64,000 nt of DNA from Acidovorax sp. Root219. GTDB lineage: Bacteria > Pseudomonadota > Gammaproteobacteria > Burkholderiales > Burkholderiaceae_C. Shown piece by piece: positions 1-13,071 of this stretch. A program made the translations under genes and the position numbers. Below the pieces are notes generated by a model, which was given only the letters and a program-made list of their open reading frames with translations, was not told where the DNA came from and made no database searches. The first letter of the stretch is position 1; each line of letters begins with the position of its first letter. Location: positions 147,957 to 211,956 of the forward strand of contig NZ_LMIJ01000004.1 of the NCBI RefSeq assembly GCF_001428665.1. Direction: 5' to 3'.

Positions 1-433
1 CCCCCAGCACGGCAAATGCAATGATCCACAACGGCGCTGCGAACTCCGGTCGCGCGAAGGCGACCGTGACGATGAACACCCCCAGCCCCACGGCCAGCCC
101 GCGCACGATGGAGGAGCCCACATAGGCCACGAACCAGGCCCAGTGCGACAGGGGCGTGAGCAGCACGAACACCAGGCTGCCCATGATCTTGCTCTGGATC
201 AGGCTCGACGAGCTGTTGGCGAAGGCGTTCTGCAGCACGCTCATCATCACCAGGCCGGGCACCAGGAAGGCCGTATAGCTGATGCGGTCATAGACCTTCA
301 CATGGTCTTCGAGCACGTGGCCAAAGATCAGCAGGTACAGTACGGCGGTGAGCACCGGCGCGGCCACGGTCTGAAAGCCCACCTTCCAGAAGCGCAGCAG
401 TTCCTTGTAGAACAGGGTTTGCCAGCCGGTCAT
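1..433 (-). CDS. ABC-2 type transporter permease (partial, C-terminus beyond window)
   Basis: The reading frame starts at ATG 433 and stays open to the left edge, so only about the first 144 residues are visible. They begin MTGWQTLFYKELLRFWKVGF and contain several hydrophobic segments separated by short polar loops, including a stretch ending in LVPGLVMMSVLQNAF. This is the pattern of ABC-2 (YadH/NodJ-like) export permeases. The ATG overlaps the stop of the upstream ATPase gene by four bases (ATGA), so the two are translationally coupled and should form one inner-membrane exporter. In Burkholderiales this pair normally follows the mla genes, as here. The transported substrate cannot be read from the sequence. 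Confidence 0.85.
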   Translation of the reverse strand, partial: MTGWQTLFYKELLRFWKVGFQTVAAPVLTAVLYLLIFGHVLEDHVKVYDRISYTAFLVPGLVMMSVLQNAFANSSSSLIQSKIMGSLVFVLLTPLSHWAWFVAYVGSSIVRGLAVGLGVFIVTVAFARPEFAAPLWIIAFAVLG

Positions 434-1392
434 GCGTGGGCTCCCAGGGCTGCGGGAGCGGCAGAGGCCGCAGGCGGCGGGTGCGACGCCGATGTGCCGG
501 CCATCACCTGCAGGAACACATCCTCCAGGTCGGGGCGGCGGATCTCCATGTCATGCACCTCCACACCCGCCACGCGCAGCGCGGCCAGGTGCTCCTCGAT
601 CTCGCGCGCGTCGTGCGCCGGCATCTGTACGATGCGGCCGGTGACGCGCGCCAGGCGCGCCAGTGCGGGCGGCAGCTCCACGTCGGCCTTGAACTGCAGC
701 ACATTGCCCGAAGCGGCCTTGAGCAGTTCGCTGGTATCGGCCAGGGCCACCACCTGCCCGGTCTTGAGCATGGCAATGCGGTTGCACAGGGCCTCGGCCT
801 CCTCAAGGTAGTGCGTGGTGAGCAGCACGGTGTGCCCTTCCTTGTTCAGGCGGGCGATGAATTGCCACAGGGTCTGGCGCAGCTCCACGTCGACCCCGGC
901 GGTGGGCTCGTCAAGCACGATGATGGGCGGCTTGTGCACCAGGGCCTGGGCCACGAGCACGCGCCGCTTCATGCCACCCGAAAGCTGGCGCATGTTGGCG
1001 TTGGCCTTGTCCGTGAGGCCCAGGTGGTGCAGCAACTCGTCGATCCAGGCGTCGTTGTTCTTCACACCGAAGTAGCCTGACTGGATGCGCAGCGCCTCGC
1101 GCACGTTGAAGAAGGGGTCGAACACCAGCTCCTGCGGCACCACGCCGAGCTTGCGCCGGGCCTGGGCGAACTGCGCCTGCACGTCGCTGCCCTGCACCAG
1201 CACACGGCCGTTGCTGGGCCGGGCCAGGCCGGCGAGGATGCTGATCAGGGTGGTCTTGCCGGCACCATTGGGGCCGAGGAGTCCGAAGAACTCCCCTTCC
1301 TCGATGTCCAGGCTGACCTGGTTGAGTGCCTGGAAAGGGCCTTTGGGCGTATCAAAGGTCTTGGAAACGGCTTGGAATGAGACTGCGGGCAT
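430..1392 (-). CDS. ABC transporter ATP-binding protein (YadG-like)
   Basis: A 320-residue ATPase. Visible motifs are Walker A GPNGAGKT (residues 40-47), the signature LSGGMKRR (about 137-144), Walker B IIVLDEP (about 157-163) and an H-loop TTHYLEEAEALC. This is the CcmA/YadG class that pairs with ABC-2 permeases. The protein ends in an Ala/Pro-rich tail outside the nucleotide-binding domain. It overlaps the permease gene downstream by four bases and starts 68 bases after the mlaB stop, so it is probably co-transcribed with the lipid-transport operon. That an outer-membrane lipid operon carries a second exporter suggests an envelope role, but this is inference from position only. Confidence 0.9.
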   Translation of the reverse strand: MPAVSFQAVSKTFDTPKGPFQALNQVSLDIEEGEFFGLLGPNGAGKTTLISILAGLARPSNGRVLVQGSDVQAQFAQARRKLGVVPQELVFDPFFNVREALRIQSGYFGVKNNDAWIDELLHHLGLTDKANANMRQLSGGMKRRVLVAQALVHKPPIIVLDEPTAGVDVELRQTLWQFIARLNKEGHTVLLTTHYLEEAEALCNRIAMLKTGQVVALADTSELLKAASGNVLQFKADVELPPALARLARVTGRIVQMPAHDAREIEEHLAALRVAGVEVHDMEIRRPDLEDVFLQVMAGTSASHPPPAASAAPAALGAHA

Positions 1393-1460
1393 GAGCCGCT
1401 GATTTTAAGGCCTGGTGCACAAACCTGCTGCGCCGGCCCCGGTAGCCCCTGCCAGACGGG

Positions 1461-1736
1461 TCAGGCTGCAGGCAGCAGATCTGCAACGCCGTACAGCCCA
1501 GCCATGCTGGTCAGCGCTGCGGGCAGTCCCTGTACGGCAAAGGTCTTGCGGTCCGAGAGCGCCTCGCGCCGGCATTCGAGCAGCACCGCCAGCGCGGAGG
1601 TGTCGAACACGGACAGCGCCTGGGCATCCACCACTACGCCCGCCTCCTTGTGCACCTTCAGGCCCTGCAGCAGCATGCGCAGGCACGCCGGTGCCTGGCG
1701 GTGCGTCAGTTCCTGCGGAAGGACCAGGACGGGCAC
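1461..1736 (-). CDS. mlaB: STAS-domain protein MlaB
   Basis: Small STAS-domain protein of about 91 residues. The STAS fold is recognised from VLVLPQELTHRQAPACLR at the start, a conserved V-x-D-A core and FDTSALAVLLECRREA around the usual phosphorylatable Ser/Thr position. MlaB is the cytoplasmic partner that stabilises the MlaFE ABC complex. I chose the GTG at 1736 because it puts the first beta strand immediately after the start, as in family members. An ATG at 1772 is in frame but would overlap mlaC by about 20 bases. It is the last mla gene of the operon, 16 bases after mlaC. Confidence 0.8.
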   Translation of the reverse strand: MPVLVLPQELTHRQAPACLRMLLQGLKVHKEAGVVVDAQALSVFDTSALAVLLECRREALSDRKTFAVQGLPAALTSMAGLYGVADLLPAA

Positions 1737-1752
1737 GGTGGAAGGCCTTGTG

Positions 1753-2400
1753 TCAGCCCTTGGTGCCGGCATTGGACTTGTTGCGCGCTTCCAGCGAGGC
1801 AATCAGGCCATCCACGCCCTTGGCGTTGATTTCCTGCGCGAACTGGCCTTTGTAGGTTTCCACCAGCCACACGCCGAGCACATTGAGGTTGTAGATCTTC
1901 CAGCCGGCGCCATCGCCCGGGGTCTTCTCCAGACGGTAGTCGAGCTGGATCGGGTCGCCGCGGCCCACGATCTCGGTGCGCACCACCACGTCCTTGTCGG
2001 CAGGATCGCCGCGCAGGGGCTTGACCTGGATGGTCTGGTCGTTCACCTGGGCCAGCGCACCCGCATAGGTGCGCACCAGCAGGATCTTGAATTCGTCCTG
2101 CAAGCGCTTTTGCTGCTCAGGCGTGGCCTGGCGCCAGCCCGGGCCCACGGCGGCGGCGGTCATGCGGCGGAAGTTCACGTTCGGCATGACCGTCTTGTCC
2201 ACCAGCGCGATCACCTTGGACAGGTCTCCGCCCTGGATGGCCTTGTCCGCCTTGACGGTGTTGAGCACGTCGGTGGACAGGCGCTTGATCAAGGCGTCGG
2301 GGGCTTCATCTGCGGCCAGGGCCGACAGGGGCAGTCCCAGCGTTGCGGTGGCCGCCAGGGCCAGGGCGATATGGCCCACGAGTCGTCGATTCATCATCAT
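1753..2400 (-). CDS. mlaC: MlaC periplasmic phospholipid-binding protein
   Basis: Soluble carrier that shuttles phospholipids between the MlaA complex in the outer membrane and the MlaFEDB complex in the inner membrane. From the start used here the protein is about 215 residues: MMMNRR, a hydrophobic core (LALAATATLGLPLSALAA) and a Sec cleavage site after Ala-Leu-Ala-Ala, then the Tol_Tol_Ttg2/MlaC domain with NFRRMTAAAVGPGWRQATPEQ and KIYNLNVLGVWLVETYKGQF. The open frame extends upstream to 2463, with in-frame ATGs at 2415 and 2439. I chose the ATG cluster at 2400-2392 because it gives a normal-length signal peptide; the exact start is uncertain. Confidence 0.88.
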   Translation of the reverse strand: MMMNRRLVGHIALALAATATLGLPLSALAADEAPDALIKRLSTDVLNTVKADKAIQGGDLSKVIALVDKTVMPNVNFRRMTAAAVGPGWRQATPEQQKRLQDEFKILLVRTYAGALAQVNDQTIQVKPLRGDPADKDVVVRTEIVGRGDPIQLDYRLEKTPGDGAGWKIYNLNVLGVWLVETYKGQFAQEINAKGVDGLIASLEARNKSNAGTKG

Positions 2401-2523
2401 GTCATCTGCTTTCATTGGGGCGGGCAAGGCACCCTTCATTTCATTGTGGGCCCGAGGGGCCATCCATGTGCTTCTGCCAGGTTGCGGTGTGCAAGCAAGT
2501 GCAACACCCAGCCGGCGGGAAAA

Positions 2524-3357
2524 TCAGCGCTTCTTGGCGTCCGCAGGGGGCTCCTCGGGCAGCATGCCGTCCTTGGAGTCCTGGGCGCCATCATCCTTGT
2601 CCTTGTCGTACGGCGCCTCGCCGGCCTGGCTGCGCACCTGCAGGAACACGTCGCGCGTGAAGCTGTACTTGTCGAGCGCAGCACTGTCGAGCACGGAACC
2701 CGCACGCAGCAGGTTGGCACGCACATCCACCGCGCGCAAGGCATACAGCGAATTGCGGGCCGAGGTCGGGTCCACGTAGCGCACGGGGTTGCCCATCATG
2801 TCGACCGGCAGGGCAAAGGTATCGCGCACCGTGGAGGGCCCGAGAATGGGCAGCACCACATAGGGACCTGTGTCCACGCCCCAGCGGCCCAGCGTCAGGC
2901 CGAAGTCCTGGCGGTAACGGTCGATGCCCAGCTCGCTGGCGACATCCAGCACGCCGCCCAGGCCGAGAAAGGTGTTCACGTTCACGCGCATGAAACTGGA
3001 AGCGGCACCTTCGAGCCGGAATTGCAGCACATTGTTTACGAAGGACCAGACGTCGGTCAGGTTGGCGAAGAAGTTGCTCACCCCGGTGCGCACCGGAGCG
3101 GGCGTGACTTCCTTGTAGGCCGTGGCCACGGGCTTGAGCACCAGGGCATCGACCTGTTCGTTGAACTTGGTGACCCCACGGTTATAGGGTTCCAGCGGGT
3201 CGCGCGGGTCGTTGCGGGGACCGCTCGCGCAGCCGACCAGCAAGGCGAGCCCCAGCACGGCCACCAGGGCCCGGCCGGCACGACGCAGCGTTGCGGCGCC
3301 ATTCGCGGGGTGGCTTTCATCGTCGCGGGCCGTGCCCGCTTGCGTCCTGTTCATCAT
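2524..3357 (-). CDS. mlaA: MlaA (VacJ) outer-membrane lipoprotein
   Basis: 277-residue lipoprotein that forms the outer-membrane channel removing phospholipids from the outer leaflet. A longer than usual N-terminus precedes the hydrophobic segment and lipobox LVGC (Cys about 43). The MlaA domain follows, with DPLEPYNRGVTKFNEQVDAL near its start and the conserved LGRWGVDTGPYVVLPILGPST. The acidic, lysine-rich C-terminal tail is low complexity. Its ATG overlaps the mlaD stop by four bases. Unlike E. coli, where mlaA is unlinked, it sits inside the mla operon here, the usual arrangement in Burkholderiales. Confidence 0.93.
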   Translation of the reverse strand: MMNRTQAGTARDDESHPANGAATLRRAGRALVAVLGLALLVGCASGPRNDPRDPLEPYNRGVTKFNEQVDALVLKPVATAYKEVTPAPVRTGVSNFFANLTDVWSFVNNVLQFRLEGAASSFMRVNVNTFLGLGGVLDVASELGIDRYRQDFGLTLGRWGVDTGPYVVLPILGPSTVRDTFALPVDMMGNPVRYVDPTSARNSLYALRAVDVRANLLRAGSVLDSAALDKYSFTRDVFLQVRSQAGEAPYDKDKDDGAQDSKDGMLPEEPPADAKKR

Positions 3358-3842
3358 TTTTTGCTACCTGCCCCTGCGGGCTTACTGCCGTCTTCGGCTT
3401 TGCTGTAAAGAAATTGTCCAATCAGGTTTTCGAGCACCACGGCGGACTGTGTGGCGGTGATCATGTCGCCCGCCGCGAGGTTCTTCTCGTCGCCGCCAGC
3501 CTCGATGCCGATGTACTGCTCGCCCAGCAGGCCGCTGGTGAGGATCTTGAGCGAGCTGTCCTTGGGGAACGCATAGCGGTCCTGCATCGCCAGCGTGACG
3601 CGCGCCTGGTAGGTCTTGTCATCGAAGGCGATGGACTCGACCCGGCCCACGACCACGCCGGCGCTGCGCACGGCCGCCTGGGGCTTGAGGCCCCCAATGT
3701 TGTCAAAGCGCGCGGTGAGCTGGTAGCCGCGCTGGAAATTGAGGGTCAGCAGGTTGGCCGACTGCAGGGCCAGGAACACCAGCGCCGCGATGCCCAGCAT
3801 CACGAACAGGCCTACCCAGACATCATTCTTGGAGCGTTGCAT
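3354..3842 (-). CDS. mlaD: MlaD substrate-binding (MCE-domain) protein
   Basis: 162-residue MCE protein. It has one N-terminal transmembrane helix (VGLFVMLGIAALVFLALQSAN), then a single MCE domain with LTARFDNIGGLKPQAAVRSAGV, VGRVESIAFDD and the LTSGLLGEQYIGIEAGG core, and a C-terminal helix (MITATQSAVVLENLIGQFLY) expected to line the hydrophobic pore of the hexamer. It is the periplasmic part of the MlaFEDB transporter. The gene is 42 bases after mlaE and overlaps mlaA by ATGA. Confidence 0.93.
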   Translation of the reverse strand: MQRSKNDVWVGLFVMLGIAALVFLALQSANLLTLNFQRGYQLTARFDNIGGLKPQAAVRSAGVVVGRVESIAFDDKTYQARVTLAMQDRYAFPKDSSLKILTSGLLGEQYIGIEAGGDEKNLAAGDMITATQSAVVLENLIGQFLYSKAEDGSKPAGAGSKK

Positions 3843-3884
3843 CGTTAAGGTCTCTTTTCTTCGTCTGCCGGTGGTTGCCCGGCA

Positions 3885-4667
3885 TCAGATACTGAACATC
3901 AGGGCGGTGAGGAGGAAGTCCAACGCCAACACTGCCAGCGATGCCATCACCACCGTGCGTGTGGTCGCGCGCGACACGCCCTCGGGCGTGGGCTTGGCGG
4001 CATAGCCCTGCAGCAGCGCCACGAAGGTGACGGTGACACCGAACACCGCGCTCTTGAGAACGCCGTTGCCGACATCCTTCCACACATCCACCCCGCCCTG
4101 CATCTGGCTCCAGAAGGCGCCGGGGTCGATGCCGATCAGCACCACGCCGACCACCCAGCCACCGATCACACCGACGGCGCTGAACACGGCGGCCAACAGC
4201 GGCATCGTGATGACACCCGCCCAGAAGCGCGGCGCCAGGATGCGCCGCACCGGGTCCACGGCCATCATCTCCATGGCGCTGAGCTGCTCGCCCGCACGCA
4301 TGAGGCCGATCTCGGCCGTGAGCGAGGTGCCTGCACGTCCTGCAAACAGCAGCGCCGTGACCACGGGCCCGAGCTCGCGCACCAGCGACAGCGCCACGAG
4401 CATGCCCAGTGCCTCGGACGAGCCGTAGCGCTGCAGCGTGTAGTAGCCCTGCAGGCCGAGCACAAAGCCCACGAACAGGCCCGAGACGGCGATGATGGCC
4501 AGCGAATAGTTGCCCAGGAAGTGCACCTGGTCGCGCACCAACGACGGCCGCAAAAAGGTGGCACCGAACAGTCGCACCAGGCGCACGAACAGGTGCGCCG
4601 CAGCGCCGATGTCGGCCAGCTGCTGGCGCACGGCCAGGCCCACATCGGAAGGTTGGTACCAGCTCAC
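3885..4667 (-). CDS. mlaE: MlaE lipid ABC permease
   Basis: 260-residue MlaE/YrbE permease with about five membrane segments. The family core is visible: [25 protein letters not shown] and [26 protein letters not shown], followed by [20 protein letters not shown]. It dimerises in the inner membrane under MlaD and is driven by MlaF. The ATG overlaps the mlaF stop by four bases (4664-4667), so translation of the two subunits is coupled. Confidence 0.94.
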   Translation of the reverse strand: MSWYQPSDVGLAVRQQLADIGAAAHLFVRLVRLFGATFLRPSLVRDQVHFLGNYSLAIIAVSGLFVGFVLGLQGYYTLQRYGSSEALGMLVALSLVRELGPVVTALLFAGRAGTSLTAEIGLMRAGEQLSAMEMMAVDPVRRILAPRFWAGVITMPLLAAVFSAVGVIGGWVVGVVLIGIDPGAFWSQMQGGVDVWKDVGNGVLKSAVFGVTVTFVALLQGYAAKPTPEGVSRATTRTVVMASLAVLALDFLLTALMFSI

Positions 4668-5482
4668 AGGCCTATCCCCCCGGCAGGGCCGAAGTCCTGC
4701 TCCGCCGTCGGCCCCGGGTAATGGAAGGGCACGGGCCCGGTGGGCAGCGCGTGCACGAACTGGTGCACCAGCGGGTCCTTGCTGGCACGCACCTCGTCGG
4801 GCGTGCCCTGCGCGGCGACCACGCCCTCTCCGAGGATGATCACGTGGTCGGCCAGGCGGAAGGTCTCCTCCAGGTCGTGCGAGACCACGATGCTGGTCAG
4901 CCCCATGGCATCGTTGAGCTGGCGGATGAGTTGGGCGGCAGTGCCCAGCGAAATGGGATCAAGCCCGGCAAAGGGCTCGTCGTACATGACGAGTTCGGGG
5001 TCGAGCGCGATGGCACGGGCCAGCGCCACGCGTCGGGCCATGCCGCCGGATATCTCGCTGGGCATGAGGTCGCGCGCACCGCGCAGGCCCACGGCATTGA
5101 GCTTCATGAGCACAACATCGCGCACCAGCGCCTCGGGCAGATCGGTGTGCTCGCGCAGCGGAAAGGCCACGTTCTCGAACACATCGAGGTCGGTGAACAG
5201 GGCACCGAACTGGAACAGCATGCCCATGCGCCGCCGCGCTGCATAAAGGCCGGCCGCGTCCATCTTCCCCACATTCTGGCCATCGAACAGCACCTCGCCC
5301 TGCTGCGCCTGCTGCTGCCCACCGATGAGGCGCAGCACCGTGGTCTTGCCCCCGCCCGAGGCCCCCATGAGCGCCGTGACCTTGCCGCGCGGCACGGTCA
5401 GCGACACGTCGCGCAGGATGGCACGGTCACCGTAGGAGAACGTGACGTTGCGCAATTCGGCAAAGGGCGAGGGCTCAGGCAT
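4664..5482 (-). CDS. mlaF: MlaF lipid ABC ATPase
   Basis: ATPase of the MlaFEDB phospholipid transporter, 272 residues from the ATG at 5482 ([20 protein letters not shown]). It shows Walker [10 protein letters not shown], signature [14 protein letters not shown], Walker [14 protein letters not shown] and the H-loop VVSHDLEET. The frame is open upstream to 5791, but that extension is Cys/Arg-rich and unlike any MlaF. The chosen start puts the first beta strand of the nucleotide-binding domain at the expected place. It is the first gene of the mla operon; the leader contains a 26-bp palindrome. Confidence 0.92.
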   Translation of the reverse strand: MPEPSPFAELRNVTFSYGDRAILRDVSLTVPRGKVTALMGASGGGKTTVLRLIGGQQQAQQGEVLFDGQNVGKMDAAGLYAARRRMGMLFQFGALFTDLDVFENVAFPLREHTDLPEALVRDVVLMKLNAVGLRGARDLMPSEISGGMARRVALARAIALDPELVMYDEPFAGLDPISLGTAAQLIRQLNDAMGLTSIVVSHDLEETFRLADHVIILGEGVVAAQGTPDEVRASKDPLVHQFVHALPTGPVPFHYPGPTAEQDFGPAGGIGL

Positions 5483-5572
5483 GCAGAAGAAAAAAGGGGT
5501 GGTATGCAGAAACGATGGTCCGCGCGCACGGCAATCCCCGCGCGCAATACAGCAGCGATGGTAGCCGAATCC

Positions 5573-5598
5573 GCAAACATACATGCATGTATGTTTGC
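5573..5598. promoter_or_regulatory. 26-bp perfect palindrome, possible operator
   Basis: The sequence reads identically on both strands for 26 bases. Each half-site starts with GCAAACATACATG, and the centre is TGCA. It lies 91 bases upstream of the mlaF start codon in an otherwise GC-rich region. There is no loop, so a dimeric DNA-binding protein site is more likely than an RNA hairpin. The binding protein is unknown. Confidence 0.5.
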
Positions 5599-5742
5599 AC
5601 TTTCCCGATACGGGTTGTGCAGACCTGTCCAGTACACCAGTGTCTGGTATTCCCGGAGAGACATTGCTTCCAATTGTGCCTATATCCAGCGTCGCGCGTG
5701 CGCAACGGTCTTTCCTGGATGGGCACCCTGCTGCACGCCATG

Positions 5743-5766
5743 AAAAACGGCGCCACCGGGGCGCCG
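5743..5766 (-). terminator. Rho-independent terminator of gltBD
   Basis: Read on the minus strand: a perfect 7-bp stem (CGGCGCC/GGCGCCG) with a 5-base loop, followed directly by five T residues. It lies 26 bases after the gltD stop. Confidence 0.85.
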
Positions 5767-5791
5767 CTCTCAGCCGTTGCCTTGCCAGCAA

Positions 5792-7270
5792 TCAGCGCGG
5801 CAGATCCGAGTAGCCCATGAGGAACTCATCGACCGAACGCGCGGCCTGGCGGCCTTCGCGGATGGCCCAGACCACCAGGGACTGGCCACGGCGGATGTCG
5901 CCTGCGGCAAACACCTTGGGGGCGCTGGTGGCGTAGCCGCCGTCGAACTCGGTGGTGGCGCGGGCGTTGCCACGGGCGTCCTTGTCGACACCGAAAGCTT
6001 CGAGCACGGCCGCCACGGGGCTCACGAAGCCCATGGCCAGCAGCACCAGGTCGGCCTTGAGGATCTGCTCGGAGCCGGCGACCTCGACCATCTTGCCGTC
6101 CTTCCACTCGACACGCACGGTCTTGAGGCCGGTGACTTTGCCCTTCTCGCCGATGAACTCCTTGGTGGAGATGGCGAACTCGCGCTCGCAGCCCTCTTCA
6201 TGGCTGGAGCTGGTGCGCAGCTTGATCGGCCAGTAGGGCCAGGTCATGGGGCGGTTCTCGACTTCGGGCGGCTGGGGCATGAGTTCGAACTGCGTGACGC
6301 TGACCGCGCCATGGCGGTTGCTGGTGCCCACGCAGTCGCTGCCGGTGTCGCCGCCACCGATCACGATGACGTGCTTGCCATCGGCGCGCAGCTGGTTCTT
6401 GAGCTTGTCGCCGGCGTTGACCTTGTTCTGCTGGGGCAGGAACTCCATGGCGAAGTGGATGCCGTCGAGGTCGCGGCCTGGCACGGGCAGGTCGCGGCTC
6501 TGCTCGGCGCCGCCGGTCAGCAGCACGGCGTCGAACTCGGCCTGCAGCTGCTCGGGGGTGACGGTTTCCTTGGCCCAGTTGGTGACCTTGGAGCCCTTGC
6601 CCAGGCCGTCCTTGGCCGCGCCGACGAAAACGCTGGTGCGGATGGTGACGCCTTCGGCCTTGAGCTGGTCGGCACGGCGGTCGATGTGCGTCTTCTCCAT
6701 CTTGAAATCGGGGATGCCGTAGCGCAGCAGGCCGCCGATGCGGTCGTTCTTCTCGAACAGGGTCACGTCGTGGCCCACGCGCGCCAGTTGCTGTGCGGCG
6801 GCCATGCCGGCCGGGCCGGCACCGATCACGGCAACCTTCTTGCCGGTCTTGTGCTTGGACGGCAGGGGCTTGACCCAGCCTTCTTCCCAGGCGCGGTCGA
6901 TGATGGCGTGCTCGATGGACTTGATGCCTACGGCGTCGTCGTTCACGTTGAGCACGCAGGCGGCCTCGCAAGGTGCGGGGCAGATGCGGCCGGTGAACTC
7001 GGGGAAGTTGTTCGTGCTGTGCAGCACGGCGATGGCGCTCTTCCAGTCGGCCTGGTAGACCAGGTCGTTGAAGTCCGGAATGATGTTGTTCACAGGGCAG
7101 CCGCTGTTGCAGAACGGCGTGCCGCAGTCCATGCAGCGCGCGCCCTGCACCTTGGCCTGGGATTCATCCAGGCCGATGACGAATTCCTTGTAATGCTTCA
7201 GGCGCTCGCCGACGGGCTTATAGCCCTCATCGATGCGCTCGTACTCCATGAAGCCGGTGGTCTTTCCCAT
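5792..7270 (-). CDS. gltD: Glutamate synthase (NADPH) small subunit GltD
   Basis: 492-residue FAD- and NADPH-binding beta subunit that passes electrons to GltB for glutamate formation from glutamine and 2-oxoglutarate. The N-terminal cysteine clusters for 4Fe-4S centres are visible ([14 protein letters not shown] and [11 protein letters not shown]). They are followed by an FAD Rossmann motif [19 protein letters not shown] and a second dinucleotide site [15 protein letters not shown], then [16 protein letters not shown] near the C-terminus. It follows gltB after 53 bases, in the standard gltBD order. Confidence 0.95.
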   Translation of the reverse strand: MGKTTGFMEYERIDEGYKPVGERLKHYKEFVIGLDESQAKVQGARCMDCGTPFCNSGCPVNNIIPDFNDLVYQADWKSAIAVLHSTNNFPEFTGRICPAPCEAACVLNVNDDAVGIKSIEHAIIDRAWEEGWVKPLPSKHKTGKKVAVIGAGPAGMAAAQQLARVGHDVTLFEKNDRIGGLLRYGIPDFKMEKTHIDRRADQLKAEGVTIRTSVFVGAAKDGLGKGSKVTNWAKETVTPEQLQAEFDAVLLTGGAEQSRDLPVPGRDLDGIHFAMEFLPQQNKVNAGDKLKNQLRADGKHVIVIGGGDTGSDCVGTSNRHGAVSVTQFELMPQPPEVENRPMTWPYWPIKLRTSSSHEEGCEREFAISTKEFIGEKGKVTGLKTVRVEWKDGKMVEVAGSEQILKADLVLLAMGFVSPVAAVLEAFGVDKDARGNARATTEFDGGYATSAPKVFAAGDIRRGQSLVVWAIREGRQAARSVDEFLMGYSDLPR

Positions 7271-7323
7271 GATTGCGTGTCCTTGTCTATGAATGCTGTG
7301 CAGGTGTTCGGTGGGGCAGCGCC

Positions 7324-12060
<4,737 letters not shown>

Positions 12061-12094
12061 GGCGCACTCCTCATGAATTTTCGCAGGGAGTACA

Positions 12095-12123
12095 AGATTA
12101 GTGCATTGCAACATGCAAGGCAA
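12095..12123 (-). promoter_or_regulatory. Predicted sigma-70 promoter of gltB
   Basis: On the minus strand TTGCCT (12123-12118) and TAATCT (12100-12095) are separated by exactly 17 bases, giving a start site near 12088 and a leader of about 28 nt to the gltB ATG. The spacer contains an inverted repeat TGCAT/ATGCA that could bind a regulator. Confidence 0.6.
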
Positions 12124-12128
12124 GCATA

Positions 12129-12194
12129 TTAATTAGGGTCAGATTCTTATTAAATTAACCAACTGAATAAGTCGGATTTAATTGGGGACATATC
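12129..12194. repeat. AT-rich flank with GGGTCAGATTC and GGGGACA motifs (left border of transposase unit)
   Basis: An AT-rich strip in GC-rich surroundings carries TTAATTAGGGTCAGATTCTT and, 35 bases on, ATTTAATTGGGGACATATC. The second motif is repeated in inverted orientation at 12984-13003, beyond the start of the transposase gene (AAATGGGGACAGGTATATC read inward). Motifs of this type commonly flank stand-alone REP-associated transposase genes; I infer they mark the ends of the unit. Confidence 0.55.
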
Positions 12195-12239
12195 AAAATA
12201 CAAGGATGCGAATGGAGGTGAGCGCCTTGGCGGGCAGGC

Positions 12240-12944
12240 TCAGGCTGCCTCGGAATCTGATGACATCGCGGGTCGACCCGGCTTGGCCTTGGCCACCCTG
12301 CGGGGAGTCAGCTTTTGCAGGTCGGCCACGAAGTCGGGCTCGCCCAGGGCCCAGCCGCTCAGCGCGGATTGCGTGATGGACTGGATCTGCTTGTCGCCCA
12401 GGCCCGACTGCACCAACGCTGCGTAGGCAGCTTCACGCGCGAAAGGCGTGTTGCCCAGCGCCCAGTACAACGCATGGGTGGTGAGCAGCTTGTCGGTGCG
12501 CAGCCCCAGCCAGTGGCCATGGCTGGACCAGGGGTAGTCCGCTGCGCGCGCAGCCATGCCGGCGCGCACGGGGTTGAGGTCGATGTAGACCATGCAGGCC
12601 AGCAGGTAGCGCTCCGACTGGATGACGGTGGAGCGGTAGCGCCCCTCCCACAAGGTGCCCGTGCGGCCATGGCGCTGGTTGAAATAGCGCACGTAGCTGC
12701 GGCCGATGGACTGCATCATCTGTGGCAGACCGTCGCCAGTGGACGGAGTGGCCAGCAGGTGGAAGTGGTTGTCCATGAGCACATAGGCATGCAGGGCCAC
12801 CTGGAACTTGCGCGCGTTTTCGTCCAGGAGTACCAGCATGGCCTCGAAGTCGGCCCGGTCCAGGAAGATCGCCTGGCGGTTGTTGCCCCGCTGGATCACA
12901 TGGTGGGGAAAGCCGGGCAGTGTCAGTCGGGGAAGGCGGGCCAT
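12240..12944 (-). CDS. REP-associated tyrosine transposase (IS200-like, Y1_Tnp)
   Basis: 234 residues from ATG 12944 (MARLPRLTLPGFPHHVIQRG). The HUH motif HFH (VLMDNHFHLLATPS) and the downstream tyrosine helix (SIGRSYVRYFNQRHGRTG) of Y1 transposases are both present, as is the family signature YIDLNPVRAGM. The C-terminus is extended and ends Arg/Lys/Ser-rich. A start at 12983, preceded by an AGG, would add 13 residues. RAYT-type enzymes nick single-stranded DNA and are linked to spread of short palindromic repeats. The gene looks intact, and inverted GGGGACA motifs flank it. Confidence 0.85.
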   Translation of the reverse strand: MARLPRLTLPGFPHHVIQRGNNRQAIFLDRADFEAMLVLLDENARKFQVALHAYVLMDNHFHLLATPSTGDGLPQMMQSIGRSYVRYFNQRHGRTGTLWEGRYRSTVIQSERYLLACMVYIDLNPVRAGMAARAADYPWSSHGHWLGLRTDKLLTTHALYWALGNTPFAREAAYAALVQSGLGDKQIQSITQSALSGWALGEPDFVADLQKLTPRRVAKAKPGRPAMSSDSEAA

Positions 12945-12983
12945 GGAAGGCAGATGGTCGAAAGGATGGTGCGGGATAGGCAT

Positions 12984-13003
12984 GATATACCTGTCCCCAT
13001 TTC
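12984..13003. repeat. Inverted copy of GGGGACA motif (right border of transposase unit)
   Basis: The minus strand reads AAATGGGGACAGGTATATC here. It matches, in opposite orientation, AATTGGGGACATATC at 12179-12194, with a two-base GG insertion. The pair brackets the transposase gene. Confidence 0.5.
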
Positions 13004-13071
13004 CGTCGCCATGCCGCGAGGGCCGCCAACTGGCCGACGATGCCCGCGCTCCACGGGCATCCGGCGAGGCG

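Larger units (their letters stand above)
5483..5791 (-). promoter_or_regulatory. Intergenic leader of the mla operon (309 bp)
   Basis: No gene is supported here. The stretch holds the gltBD terminator (5743-5766), a 26-bp perfect palindrome (5573-5598) and an imperfect inverted repeat near 5629-5648 (CCAG.ACAC/GTGT.CTGG arms, one base out of register). The mla promoter must lie here, but I see no convincing -35/-10 pair on the minus strand. Confidence 0.5.

Noticed and set aside
1504..3408. 634-codon plus-strand frame opposite mlaC/mlaA
   Set aside because: Low-complexity shadow of genuine mla genes on the minus strand.
5629..5648. Second operator upstream of mlaF (CCAG.ACAC/GTGT.CTGG)
   Set aside because: The arms are out of register by one base and the match is short; kept only as a note in the leader entry.
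12061..12240. Glutamine-sensing riboswitch in front of gltB
   Set aside because: The predicted leader is only about 28 nt, too short for an aptamer, and no matching motif is present.
12129..13003. Complete insertion sequence with target-site duplication
   Set aside because: No flanking direct duplication could be seen, and Y1-type units do not normally make one; only the ends and the gene are claimed.
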